From the NCBI GenBank assembly GCA_910588285.1, contig CAJUQB010000158.1, positions 1 to 7,595 on the forward strand: a DNA stretch of 7,595 bases, given 5' to 3'. The DNA comes from an uncultured Lachnospiraceae bacterium. GTDB lineage: Bacteria; Bacillota; Clostridia; Lachnospirales; Lachnospiraceae. Both the position numbers and the translations under genes were made by a program. Every line of letters begins with the position of its first letter. The stretch's first letter is position 1. The notes below the pieces were generated by a model. That model was given only the letters and a program-made list of their open reading frames with translations. It was not told where the DNA came from and searched no databases. Below are positions 1 to 5,705 of the stretch, one piece after another.

Positions 1-628
1 TGCTGGTCTTGTGAATCTCAACAATCTCCGCAAGCTTCTCGGGGCGGCAGCCAAAGGACAGGGCCTGATCCAGATACAGCTTGTGGGGCATGGTCTGGAA
101 AATGGAGAAGTCCGGTACAAAGCCCAGAATGCCCTTTCCCTCCCCCCGCATAATGGCAAAATATTCCTTCCACACATCCACCTCAGGATGATGGGGATGA
201 TGCATCTCAATGGTCAGCTTCATGTTAAGCTTCTTACAGAAGGGAATCATCCTCCGGAAAATCTCCGGTGAGATGGCATGCTGGGTACGCACCATGGGAA
301 AGCCTGCTTTCTTGGCATAGATCAGGTCATTGACCGTATACTGAATGATCTCATCCTCCGTAAGATCCCGGTCACTGCGGATGCCCATATCAATGTAGGC
401 GCTCCAGCATACCGGCTCCAGGTCATATTTTTCCAAAAGCCCTTTGAAGCCACTCAGCCACTCTTCGGAAGGATAGGGGTATTCCGGCACCATCTGGGCT
501 GCCACGATCTCAACCCCCTTGTAGCCCATGTCGGCCGCCTTCTTCACAACACCCTCCAGATCCAGCTTCTCATGGATATATTCTGTGGAAAAGCTGTAAA
601 GGGAAATTCCTAACTTGATATCGTTCAT
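1..628 (-). CDS. TIM-barrel enzyme, probable C-glycoside deglycosidase alpha subunit (3' end outside window)
   Basis: The first 209 residues are visible and the stop codon lies beyond the left edge. The protein begins MNDIKLGISLYSF, the usual first strand of sugar phosphate isomerase/epimerase (AP endonuclease 2-like) TIM barrels. A second strand reads GYKGVEIVA (about 35-43). Two candidate metal ligands are visible: Glu141 in LTIEMHHPHH (138-147) and Asp173 in GFVPDFSIF (169-177). The later His and Glu ligands expected for this fold would lie off the window. Family knowledge: C-glycoside deglycosidases such as DfgAB, CarBC and DgpBC pair a metal-dependent TIM barrel with a small CGDB/DUF6379 subunit and split the C-C bond of 3-keto-C-glycosides. 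The assignment rests mainly on the CGDB gene 12 bp upstream. The ATG is supported by GGAGG 8 nt ahead, overlapping the upstream stop, which suggests translational coupling. It could instead be another keto-glycoside lyase or an epimerase. Confidence 0.68.
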   Translation of the reverse strand, partial: MNDIKLGISLYSFSTEYIHEKLDLEGVVKKAADMGYKGVEIVAAQMVPEYPYPSEEWLSGFKGLLEKYDLEPVCWSAYIDMGIRSDRDLTEDEIIQYTVNDLIYAKKAGFPMVRTQHAISPEIFRRMIPFCKKLNMKLTIEMHHPHHPEVDVWKEYFAIMRGEGKGILGFVPDFSIFQTMPHKLYLDQALSFGCRPEKLAEIVEIHKTS

Positions 629-636
629 CGCTCTCT

Positions 637-643
637 CCTCCTA
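637..643 (-). promoter_or_regulatory. Ribosome binding site overlapping the upstream stop codon
   Basis: The minus strand reads TAGGAGGA. The TAG stop of the beta-subunit gene forms the start of a strong Shine-Dalgarno sequence, with GGAGG 8 nt before the ATG at 628. This overlap implies coupled translation of the two subunits, as expected for partners in a fixed complex. Confidence 0.75.
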
Positions 644-1057
644 TCTCGCTGTCAAAGTCTCTGTCACATCACTGTCCAATACAAGATACTGCCCAAAATA
701 CCCGGTGTAGGGCACACGATGCTTCATGTATACATTGAGGCTGTGGGCTCCCGGTGCAATCCCCCCATCCTTCATCACCCGGATTGTGGCCTTATCCCGG
801 ACAAACCAGTATTCCTTGAAGCACTCGGAAAGCTCCTCCAGCAGAAACTGCTTGCCATTCAGATAGAAATAGATGTCCTTTTGGTCAATGGGCTCCCCGT
901 CCATTCGGAACTGCAGATCCTCGATGCAGCTTAAAAATGCCCCCCGGTAGGACGGATATTTGATCTTGAACTCATAGCCCACCGTCACATCCCCCACAAC
1001 GACATTCTCAATGTCGTCCTTACAGATTAAAATCTTGTTGTACGCCTGAAAATCCAT
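641..1057 (-). CDS. C-glycoside deglycosidase beta subunit (CGDB / DUF6379 family)
   Basis: A 138-residue soluble protein with no signal peptide or membrane segment. Its order of motifs is what I know for the CGDB (formerly DUF6379) domain. First comes an N-terminal strand with NVVVGDVTVGYEFKIKYPSYRG (given here in two parts: NVVVGDVTVGYEF then KIKYPSYRG). Next is an ED-LQFRMDGEPI strand pair, then FYLNGKQFLLEEL, then EYWFVRDKATIRV. A GG-APG-H segment (KDGGIAPGAHSLNVYM) and a terminal RVPYTGYFG follow. The length matches the small beta subunits of DfgAB, CarBC and DgpBC enzymes, which dock on a TIM-barrel alpha subunit and help form the active site. The ATG at 1057 is preferred over an in-frame ATG at 1099: AAGGAG lies 7 nt ahead of 1057, whereas 1099 has no ribosome site and falls about 8 nt from the predicted transcription start. 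It is the first gene of a separate unit with the alpha-like gene. Confidence 0.85.
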   Translation of the reverse strand: MDFQAYNKILICKDDIENVVVGDVTVGYEFKIKYPSYRGAFLSCIEDLQFRMDGEPIDQKDIYFYLNGKQFLLEELSECFKEYWFVRDKATIRVMKDGGIAPGAHSLNVYMKHRVPYTGYFGQYLVLDSDVTETLTAR

Positions 1058-1064
1058 GTCCTCA

Positions 1065-1070
1065 CTCCTT
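1065..1070 (-). promoter_or_regulatory. Ribosome binding site that fixes the beta-subunit start
   Basis: The minus strand reads AAGGAG, 7 nt before the ATG at 1055-1057. No comparable site precedes the in-frame ATG at 1097-1099, so the shorter 138-residue product is chosen. Confidence 0.8.
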
Positions 1071-1113
1071 TTCTCTCCTGCAATCCTGAAATACTGCATA
1101 TAAGCTTTTCTCT

Positions 1114-1145
1114 ATTATAGCTTGAAATGATATTTTTTCCGTCAG
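1114..1145 (-). promoter_or_regulatory. Candidate promoter of the deglycosidase alpha/beta unit
   Basis: The minus strand has a perfect TATAAT at 1119-1114, giving a predicted start near 1107 and a ~50-nt leader before the ATG at 1057. The -35 element is weak: CTGACG at 1145-1140 would leave a 20-nt spacer. This fits either an activator-dependent promoter or a poor match. The terminator just upstream (1156-1182) supports the need for a promoter here. Confidence 0.5.
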
Positions 1146-1155
1146 CGTAAACAGA

Positions 1156-1182
1156 AAAAAGTTTCACATTGTGAAACTTTTT
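1156..1182 (-). terminator. Stem-loop terminator after the small lipoprotein ORF
   Basis: A 27-bp perfect odd palindrome centred on 1169. GTTTCACA (1161-1168) pairs with TGTGAAAC (1170-1177), flanked by A and T runs that also pair. On the minus strand it starts 2 nt after the TGA stop at 1185 and is followed by TTTTTT, the layout of an intrinsic terminator, although the stem is GC-poor. The symmetric A/T tracts could let it work in both directions. A regulator operator is the alternative reading. Confidence 0.65.
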
Positions 1183-1184
1183 CT

Positions 1185-1496
1185 TCAGTTTCTTCCCAGG
1201 CAGGTAAGCAGAATCATCTGAATCTCATTGGGCTCCAAAACCGTGGTAAAGGCAATCTTCCCGTTCTTCTCCTTCAGGGTGCTGATGGTCATCTGCGGGG
1301 CGCAGCGGTTTCTCAAATAATCCAATTCTTCCGGTCCTGCCTCGGAATCCGGGGCTTCCTCATCGCTGCCAGCCCCGCTGTCCTGGTTCGCCGGGGGCGC
1401 CTGGGTGCCTGACTCTGACTTGCTGCATCCGGCCAATACCCCGGCAGTCATGAAAGCTGCCAACAATAATGCCAACACTTGCTTTGCTCTCTTCAT
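1185..1496 (-). pseudogene. Small lipoprotein ORF, probable fusion relic: lipoprotein leader joined to a glycoside hydrolase C-terminus
   Basis: An intact 103-codon ORF with a good ribosome site (GGAGG, 8 nt spacer). Residues 1-24 are a typical lipoprotein signal peptide: KR near the start, a hydrophobic core, then lipobox LAGC with Cys24. Residues 25-57 are a low-complexity, Gly/Ser/Asp/Glu-rich linker such as follows the lipobox in sugar-binding proteins. From about residue 58 the character changes to DYLRNRCAPQMTISTLKEKNG and FTTVLEPNEIQMILL, which resembles the final beta-strand module of glycoside hydrolases such as the GH39-type, usually ending in LEPNE-x-x-L-x-x-L. No catalytic or ligand-binding domain lies between. 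The simplest reading is that a deletion joined the start of a binding-protein gene to the end of a hydrolase gene. The product may still be expressed as a short lipoprotein. The GH family name is inferred from memory of the motif. Confidence 0.55.
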
Positions 1497-1732
1497 CTCT
1501 TATCCTCCTCTCGGTTCCGCCTGACGGATACCTTTTTGTGATACCTCTATCATATTTCATATTTTTCACAATTCCATCCCGTATTTTTATCCTTTTATTA
1601 GTTATTTTTTGCTGTTTTCCATTTATATCCAGCAATATTTACGGTAAAATACACATGTTTTTATCTTATTTGCGTGTTTTTGTTCTCTTTGGCAGAATTT
1701 TGGCATGGAACTGCATACACGAACCTGGGCGT
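1497..1732. other. AT-rich intergenic stretch without a recognised gene
   Basis: It lies between the operon 1 terminator and the small lipoprotein ORF. It is clearly richer in A/T than the flanking genes. Possible minus-strand -10 boxes (TATAAA near 1625, TATGAT near 1545) lack convincing -35 partners. ORFs crossing it show no coding features. It could be a degraded remainder of the gene that supplied the lipoprotein leader. Confidence 0.4.
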
Positions 1733-1767
1733 AAAAAGGCCAGGAACCTGTTTTTAGATTCCCGGCC
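1733..1767 (-). terminator. Intrinsic terminator of the transporter-oxidoreductase operon
   Basis: On the minus strand, starting 11 nt after the TAA stop at 1779, GGCCGGGAATC (1767-1757) pairs with GGTTCCTGGCC (1748-1738). This gives an 11-bp stem with two G-T wobbles and an 8-nt A-rich loop, directly followed by TTTTT (1737-1733). It marks the end of operon 1. Confidence 0.85.
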
Positions 1768-1778
1768 TGCAGTTTTGC

Positions 1779-2525
1779 TTACCATCCTCTATATTTTCGT
1801 ATACACTGCATACTGTTGCAGATACTGGTCACCCCGTCCGGCTCCTGGATATCATCCTCCACCACAATGTCCGTATGCCCCATGGCTGCAGCCGCATCAT
1901 AATAATAGCGCCAATCCAGCTCTCCCTGGCCAATGGCACAGGGCTTTCCGTTCACGGAATCCTTCAGATGGAGATACCGGATCCGCTCCCTGTGCTCTCG
2001 GATAAATGATGGTACGTCACAGCCTCCTCGGGCCGCCCAGAACACATCCACCTCCAGCATCACATCCGTTTCCTTCAGGATCCGCTCCATGGCAGTCACA
2101 CCTTCCAGGGCACGGAATTCAAAGTCATGGCAATGGTAATACAGGTCAAGGCCTGCTGCCCGAAGCCTGGCGGCATATCTGTTGATATGATCAATCAGCT
2201 CCTCCATATCCCGGACTGACTCCACCCTGGGCCTTGGAATGGCAATCCAGTGAACCCCCAGCTCCTTATGGCAGGAAATGATCTGCTCCATGCTGTCCGC
2301 AAATTTCGGATAGGGAACATGGGCTCCGCAGATTGCAAGCCCCAGCTCATCCGCACATTTCTTAAGCTCTGATACCGGCAGCCCATCGTAATTCTCCCCG
2401 TTAAAGCCTGCCAGCTCCACGCTGTCATACCCCAGGGTCCTTATGACCTGAAGCTTTGCCTTGGGCCCCAGGGGCGTGCGCCACAGATTATAGTACTGTG
2501 CCCCTACACGTATCTGTTTCTCCAT
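1779..2525 (-). CDS. Sugar phosphate isomerase/epimerase-type TIM barrel (AP endonuclease 2-like)
   Basis: A 248-residue protein, near full length for the xylose isomerase-like TIM-barrel superfamily. The barrel strands read IRVGAQ (5-10), GYDSVELAGF (32-41) and LAICGAHV (63-70). Likely metal and substrate residues include His131, His133 and Glu136 in YYHCHDFEF (129-137), Asp160 in LEVDVFWA (157-164), His186 and Lys188 in YLHLKDS (184-190), and Glu223 in IVVEDD (220-225). Members are metal-dependent cytosolic enzymes acting on sugars, keto-sugars or inositols. Several work next to Gfo/Idh/MocA dehydrogenases, including hydratases or lyases of 3-keto-glycosides. Here the upstream oxidoreductase stop is only 3 nt from this ATG and carries the ribosome site GGAGG in its last codons, so the two are coupled. 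I infer that it handles the keto-sugar made by the oxidoreductase. The exact reaction is unknown. Confidence 0.8.
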   Translation of the reverse strand: MEKQIRVGAQYYNLWRTPLGPKAKLQVIRTLGYDSVELAGFNGENYDGLPVSELKKCADELGLAICGAHVPYPKFADSMEQIISCHKELGVHWIAIPRPRVESVRDMEELIDHINRYAARLRAAGLDLYYHCHDFEFRALEGVTAMERILKETDVMLEVDVFWAARGGCDVPSFIREHRERIRYLHLKDSVNGKPCAIGQGELDWRYYYDAAAAMGHTDIVVEDDIQEPDGVTSICNSMQCIRKYRGW

Positions 2526-2528
2526 AGG

Positions 2529-3626
2529 CTACTCCTCCCTGTCCAGATATACCGCCTTGCCGGTACGTCCGGATTCATAAATTGCCTCCAGGATCTGGGT
2601 CACCACCAGGGCCTGCTCCGGCTTTACACAGACCGGCTTCCCGTATTTGATGGCATCCAGGAAAATCCGCATCTCCGTCTCCACAGCCCGATCTCTGGGC
2701 GGCTCTGCCAGCGGAATGCCCTCCAGATTAATATTGGGCTTCTCCACCACCATCTTGTCATGCTTTACTGTGTTGTAGCGGACACCATCATTAAAATCAA
2801 TCCCGCCCTTTGTCCCGCAGAGGGTGAATTTTGCCTCCTTCTCGTCCAGCATATTGATGGCCCAGGCTGCTTCCAGATAAATAGACGCGCCGTTCTTCAT
2901 GGTAATATATCCGAATGCCGAATCCTCCACCTGGAAAGCCTCTGGATCCCAGTCCCCCATCACATTTCCCGTGTGGGTCTGTCGGTTCAGCTTATGATAC
3001 ACGCTGCCTGCCACCATATGAGGCTCATAATTATCCATACACCACAATGTCAGGTCCAGGGCATGGGTTCCGATATCAATCAGCGGACCTCCGCCCTGCT
3101 CATACTCATCTAGGAATACGCCCCAGGTGGGAACCTTGCGCCGGCGGATGGCATGGGCCTTGGCCGTATAGACCTCCCCCAGCTCCCCTGTCTCACAGGC
3201 TGCCTTCACGTACTGCACATCATTGCGGTAACGGTTCTGATAGCCGATGGTAAGGATCCTTCCGGTGCGCTTTGCTGCCTCCACCATAGCTTTCCCCTCT
3301 GCATAGGTCTTGGCCATGGGCTTTTCACAGATCACATGCTTGCCTGCCTCCAGGCTGTCAATTGTAATAAAGCTGTGGGAACGGTTGGGTGTTGCCACGA
3401 TCACGGCATCCAGCTCCGTCTCCTTCAGCATTTCCTTATAGTCCGTATATACCTTTGCCCCCGGTGCGCCATATTGCTCTGCGTACGCCTCGGCCCGCTC
3501 CCGTATGATATCGCAGAAGGCTACGACCTCCATCTCATCACGCCAGGCCCAAGCCCCCTTCATATGCTTTACCCTGGCGATCATGCCGCAGCCCACCAGG
3601 CCGAATTTTACCTTTTTTTCTGACAT
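2529..3626 (-). CDS. Gfo/Idh/MocA-family NAD(P)-dependent sugar oxidoreductase
   Basis: A 365-residue protein of normal family length. The N-terminal Rossmann fold shows GLVGCGMIA (9-17, the GxGxxA dinucleotide loop), FCD (37-39) at the end of the second strand, and VIVATPNRSH (75-84). The family motif CEKPM (100-104) has Lys102, expected to contact nicotinamide and substrate. The C-terminal substrate domain has DIGTHALD (184-191), with Asp184, His188 and Asp191 as the usual catalytic set. In C-glycoside degraders such as the puerarin strain PUE, a homologous enzyme (DgpA type) oxidises the sugar 3-OH so that the C-C bond can be split. The CGD-like pair nearby makes this role attractive here, though myo-inositol or other sugar dehydrogenases share all these motifs. 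The start at 3626 is chosen because AAAGGAG lies 7 nt ahead. A longer reading from a GTG at 3683 would run into the 54-bp repeats. Confidence 0.9.
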   Translation of the reverse strand: MSEKKVKFGLVGCGMIARVKHMKGAWAWRDEMEVVAFCDIIRERAEAYAEQYGAPGAKVYTDYKEMLKETELDAVIVATPNRSHSFITIDSLEAGKHVICEKPMAKTYAEGKAMVEAAKRTGRILTIGYQNRYRNDVQYVKAACETGELGEVYTAKAHAIRRRKVPTWGVFLDEYEQGGGPLIDIGTHALDLTLWCMDNYEPHMVAGSVYHKLNRQTHTGNVMGDWDPEAFQVEDSAFGYITMKNGASIYLEAAWAINMLDEKEAKFTLCGTKGGIDFNDGVRYNTVKHDKMVVEKPNINLEGIPLAEPPRDRAVETEMRIFLDAIKYGKPVCVKPEQALVVTQILEAIYESGRTGKAVYLDREE

Positions 3627-3633
3627 CCTTTTA

Positions 3634-3640
3634 CTCCTTT
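3634..3640 (-). promoter_or_regulatory. Ribosome binding site that fixes the oxidoreductase start
   Basis: The minus strand reads AAAGGAG, 7 nt before the ATG at 3624-3626. The candidate upstream starts (ATG at 3644, GTG at 3683) have no such site, so the translated protein begins after the repeat array. Confidence 0.8.
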
Positions 3641-3654
3641 CCATTACCGATCCC

Positions 3655-3890
3655 TTCACTGCCCCAGGGGGCAGTCTTCTCACATTATATCTCTCATGTT
3701 CTCATCCGTTCACTGCCCCAGGGGGCAGTCTTCTCACATTATATCTCTCATGTTCCCATCCGTTCACTGCCCCAGGGGACAGTCTTCTCACATTATATCT
3801 CTCATGTTCCCATCCGTTCACTGCCCCAGGGGGCAGTCCACTCATGTCCTTCTTTCTCATGTCAGCCCTTCACTGCCCCAAGGGTCAGCC
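3655..3890. repeat. 54-bp tandem repeat array with a hairpin in each unit
   Basis: Units start at 3655, 3709 and 3763 with exact 54-bp spacing and differ at only a few bases. A fourth unit at 3817 keeps its first ~22 bases and then diverges. A fifth, degenerate copy (3869-3890) is the 3' end of the permease gene itself, matching 18 of 20 bases around its terminal Leu-Gly-Ala-Val-Lys codons. Each full unit holds an 8-bp palindrome, ACTGCCCC-AG-GGGGCAGT on the plus strand. In unit 3 one base differs, but the minus-strand RNA still pairs through a U-G wobble. Each full unit also holds a minus-strand TATAAT. The array fills nearly all of the 235-nt gap between the permease and the oxidoreductase. 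No T run follows the hairpins, so they are not simple terminators. The pattern suggests tandem duplication seeded from the permease 3' end. Confidence 0.93.
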
Positions 3891-4746
3891 CCTTCACATA
3901 ATACTTCTGGAAAAAGGGCAGCAGCACCATAATGGGCACAGCGCCTATGGCCGCAATCGCCATTTTCAAACCATTGGTTGGCACTGTCCCATTGGTGATC
4001 ATCTCCACCCCCGACGTGTTGGTGGTAAGGAACCTTGCATCCTGCAGCATACGGTTCAAAAACTGCTGAATACTGTACAGCTTTGTATCCGTCACATAAT
4101 ACAGCCCGTTTATCCAGTCATTCCAATAGGAAATCCCGATCATCAGACCGATGGATACTACAATGGGCACTGCCATGGGAAGCACCACCTTCCCAAAGAT
4201 CTGAAACTCGCTGGCCCCGTCAATCTTAGCCGCCTCCTTAATCTCCTCCGGTATATTGGACTGGAAATAAGTACGGCTGACAATCACATAGAAGGCAAAC
4301 ACCAATAGCCTGGGAAAAATCAGGGCTGCCATGGTATTTTTAATGTGGAACACCTGAGTCCAGATCATGTAGGAGGGTACTGTCCCGCCGTTAAACAGCA
4401 TGGTAAAGAACAGGAAAAATGCAATTGCATTTCGAAATGGCAGGTTCTTGACGGACAAACCGTAAGCCAGCAGCAGGGAAATGGCCAGCCCCAGCGCAGT
4501 TCCCATCACGGTCACCGCAATTGTCACTCCGTAGGACCGCAGAATCATTTCCGCATTTTTAAATAAATACCGGTAGGCATCCAGCCCGAATTGTTCCGGA
4601 AACAGGGAATAGCCATTTGCAATCAATGCTTCCTCCGCCGTAAAGGAGGACACAAACAGGATTAAAAACGGGAACAGGCATATCACCACCAGCAGCGTCA
4701 TGACAGCACCCACAAATATGCGAAATCCCTTGCTTTTACCAATCAT
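3862..4746 (-). CDS. CUT1-type sugar ABC transporter permease, YtcP/LplC (MalG-like)
   Basis: A 294-residue integral membrane protein with about six hydrophobic helices (near 10-34, 75-97, 107-127, 139-158, 186-206 and 262-282). The cytoplasmic EAA loop, EEIKEAAKIDGAS and on to VVLPMA (168-192), contacts the ATPase subunit. The N-terminus through helix 1 with LFPFLILFVSSFT, and the C-terminal GLTLGAVKG, are typical of the YtcP/LplC branch, which pairs with LplB-type permeases and DUF3502 binding proteins to import oligosaccharides or glycosides. It starts 11 nt after the upstream permease stop, with GGAGG overlapping that TAG. No ATPase gene is present here, so a shared MsmX-type ATPase elsewhere is likely. 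The last codons form the most diverged copy of the neighbouring 54-bp repeat. Confidence 0.93.
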   Translation of the reverse strand: MIGKSKGFRIFVGAVMTLLVVICLFPFLILFVSSFTAEEALIANGYSLFPEQFGLDAYRYLFKNAEMILRSYGVTIAVTVMGTALGLAISLLLAYGLSVKNLPFRNAIAFFLFFTMLFNGGTVPSYMIWTQVFHIKNTMAALIFPRLLVFAFYVIVSRTYFQSNIPEEIKEAAKIDGASEFQIFGKVVLPMAVPIVVSIGLMIGISYWNDWINGLYYVTDTKLYSIQQFLNRMLQDARFLTTNTSGVEMITNGTVPTNGLKMAIAAIGAVPIMVLLPFFQKYYVKGLTLGAVKG

Positions 4747-4757
4747 CCGATCTCCTC

Positions 4758-5687
4758 CTAGAACAGTGCATTCTCCGCACTAACTTTTTTTACTACAAAA
4801 TTCGCCAGCAATACCAGCACAAAGCCCACCATCGACTGATACAGGCCGGCTGCTGCCGACATGCCGATATCCCCCAGCTGCATCAGGCCGCGGTACACAT
4901 ACGTGTCAATGGTATTTGTAATATCCACCAATGCCCCTGCGTTCATGGGCACCTGGTAGAAAAGCCCGAAATCCGAATAAAAAATCCTTCCAACAGAAAG
5001 CAGCGTCAAGGTAATGATGGTAGGCTTCAAAAAGGGCAGCGTAATATGACGGATCTGCTGCCAGCGGGTCGCCCCGTCCAGGGCTGCCGCCTCATAAAAC
5101 CCCCTGTCAATTCCCAACAGGTTGGAGAGATACAGGATCGTATGGTAGCCAAAATTTTTCCATATATATACAAGCACCAGGATGACGGGCCAATATTTTG
5201 CCTGGCTGTACCAGGAGATTTCCTCCATCCCCAGGGGCCTTCGCAGGGTCGTGTTGATGAACCCAGTTTCGGTACTTAAAAATGCATTTACAAGATAGGC
5301 TGTTACCACAATGGAGATCAGATATGGATACAGCGTTACTGTCTGGCAGAGCTTTTTCGCCCGTCTGCCCTGTACCTCACTCATAACAATCGCAATAAAG
5401 ATGCTGAACAATGTTCCAAGAAGGATGAACGCCACATTGTACAGCAGCGTGTTTCTTGTGATAATCCATGCATCCCTGGTCTGGAACAGATACTGAAAAT
5501 TCCGAAGCCCCACATTCCGGCTTCCAAAGATCCCGCCGCTTACGGTGTACTCCTTGAAAGCCAGTACAATGCCAAACAGGGGCAGATAATTATTAATGAT
5601 CAGATATACGATTGCCGGGAGCATCATCAGGTAAATGGGCAAAAATTTTTTCAAATGCAGTTTCTTTTTCTGCTTTCCTTTCCCCAT
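4758..5687 (-). CDS. CUT1-type sugar ABC transporter permease, LplB (MalF-like)
   Basis: A 309-residue membrane protein. A lysine-rich cytoplasmic N-terminus (2-14) precedes a first helix with LPIYLMMLPAIVYLIINNYLP (split: LPIYLMMLPA, 16-25, and IVYLIINNYLP, 26-36), followed by GIVLAFKEYT, a signature of LplB permeases. Further helices lie near 80-102, 118-136, 166-184, 218-238 and 275-300. The EAA loop, FYEAAALDGATRW to ITLPFL (197-220), is the ATPase docking site. It would form the heterodimeric channel with the next permease and receive substrate from the lipoprotein encoded upstream. The ribosome site AAGGAG lies 9 nt before the ATG. The short gap to the binding-protein stop (18 nt) shows they share a transcript, despite the repeat element at the end of the upstream gene. 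Confidence 0.93.
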   Translation of the reverse strand: MGKGKQKKKLHLKKFLPIYLMMLPAIVYLIINNYLPLFGIVLAFKEYTVSGGIFGSRNVGLRNFQYLFQTRDAWIITRNTLLYNVAFILLGTLFSIFIAIVMSEVQGRRAKKLCQTVTLYPYLISIVVTAYLVNAFLSTETGFINTTLRRPLGMEEISWYSQAKYWPVILVLVYIWKNFGYHTILYLSNLLGIDRGFYEAAALDGATRWQQIRHITLPFLKPTIITLTLLSVGRIFYSDFGLFYQVPMNAGALVDITNTIDTYVYRGLMQLGDIGMSAAAGLYQSMVGFVLVLLANFVVKKVSAENALF

Positions 5688-5705
5688 GCTCTGTTACTCC
5701 TTCTC

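Noticed and set aside
641..1099. Longer beta-subunit gene starting at the ATG at 1099
   Set aside because: There is no Shine-Dalgarno sequence, and this ATG falls only about 8 nt after the predicted transcription start. The ATG at 1057 has AAGGAG at ideal spacing and gives the usual family length.
1156..1182. Palindrome read as a dimeric regulator operator
   Set aside because: It is possible, but its place 2 nt after a stop codon with a following T run fits a terminator better.
1469..2005. Plus-strand reading frame of 178 codons with a hydrophobic start
   Set aside because: The hydrophobicity comes from AT-rich intergenic DNA and the remainder is antisense to the TIM-barrel gene. It also reads across the operon terminator.
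2529..3683. Longer oxidoreductase starting at a GTG at 3683 or an ATG at 3644
   Set aside because: The extra N-terminal residues are encoded by repeat sequence, no ribosome site precedes those starts, and the Rossmann fold begins normally from the ATG at 3626.
3655..3890. Possible CRISPR array from the regularly spaced repeats
   Set aside because: The 54-bp units are contiguous and nearly identical over their whole length, with no unique spacers, so this is a tandem duplication.
3505..4308. Plus-strand reading frame of 267 codons across the repeats and permease
   Set aside because: It is antisense to two well-supported genes, its repeated peptide only reflects the DNA repeats, and it has no ribosome site or recognisable domain.
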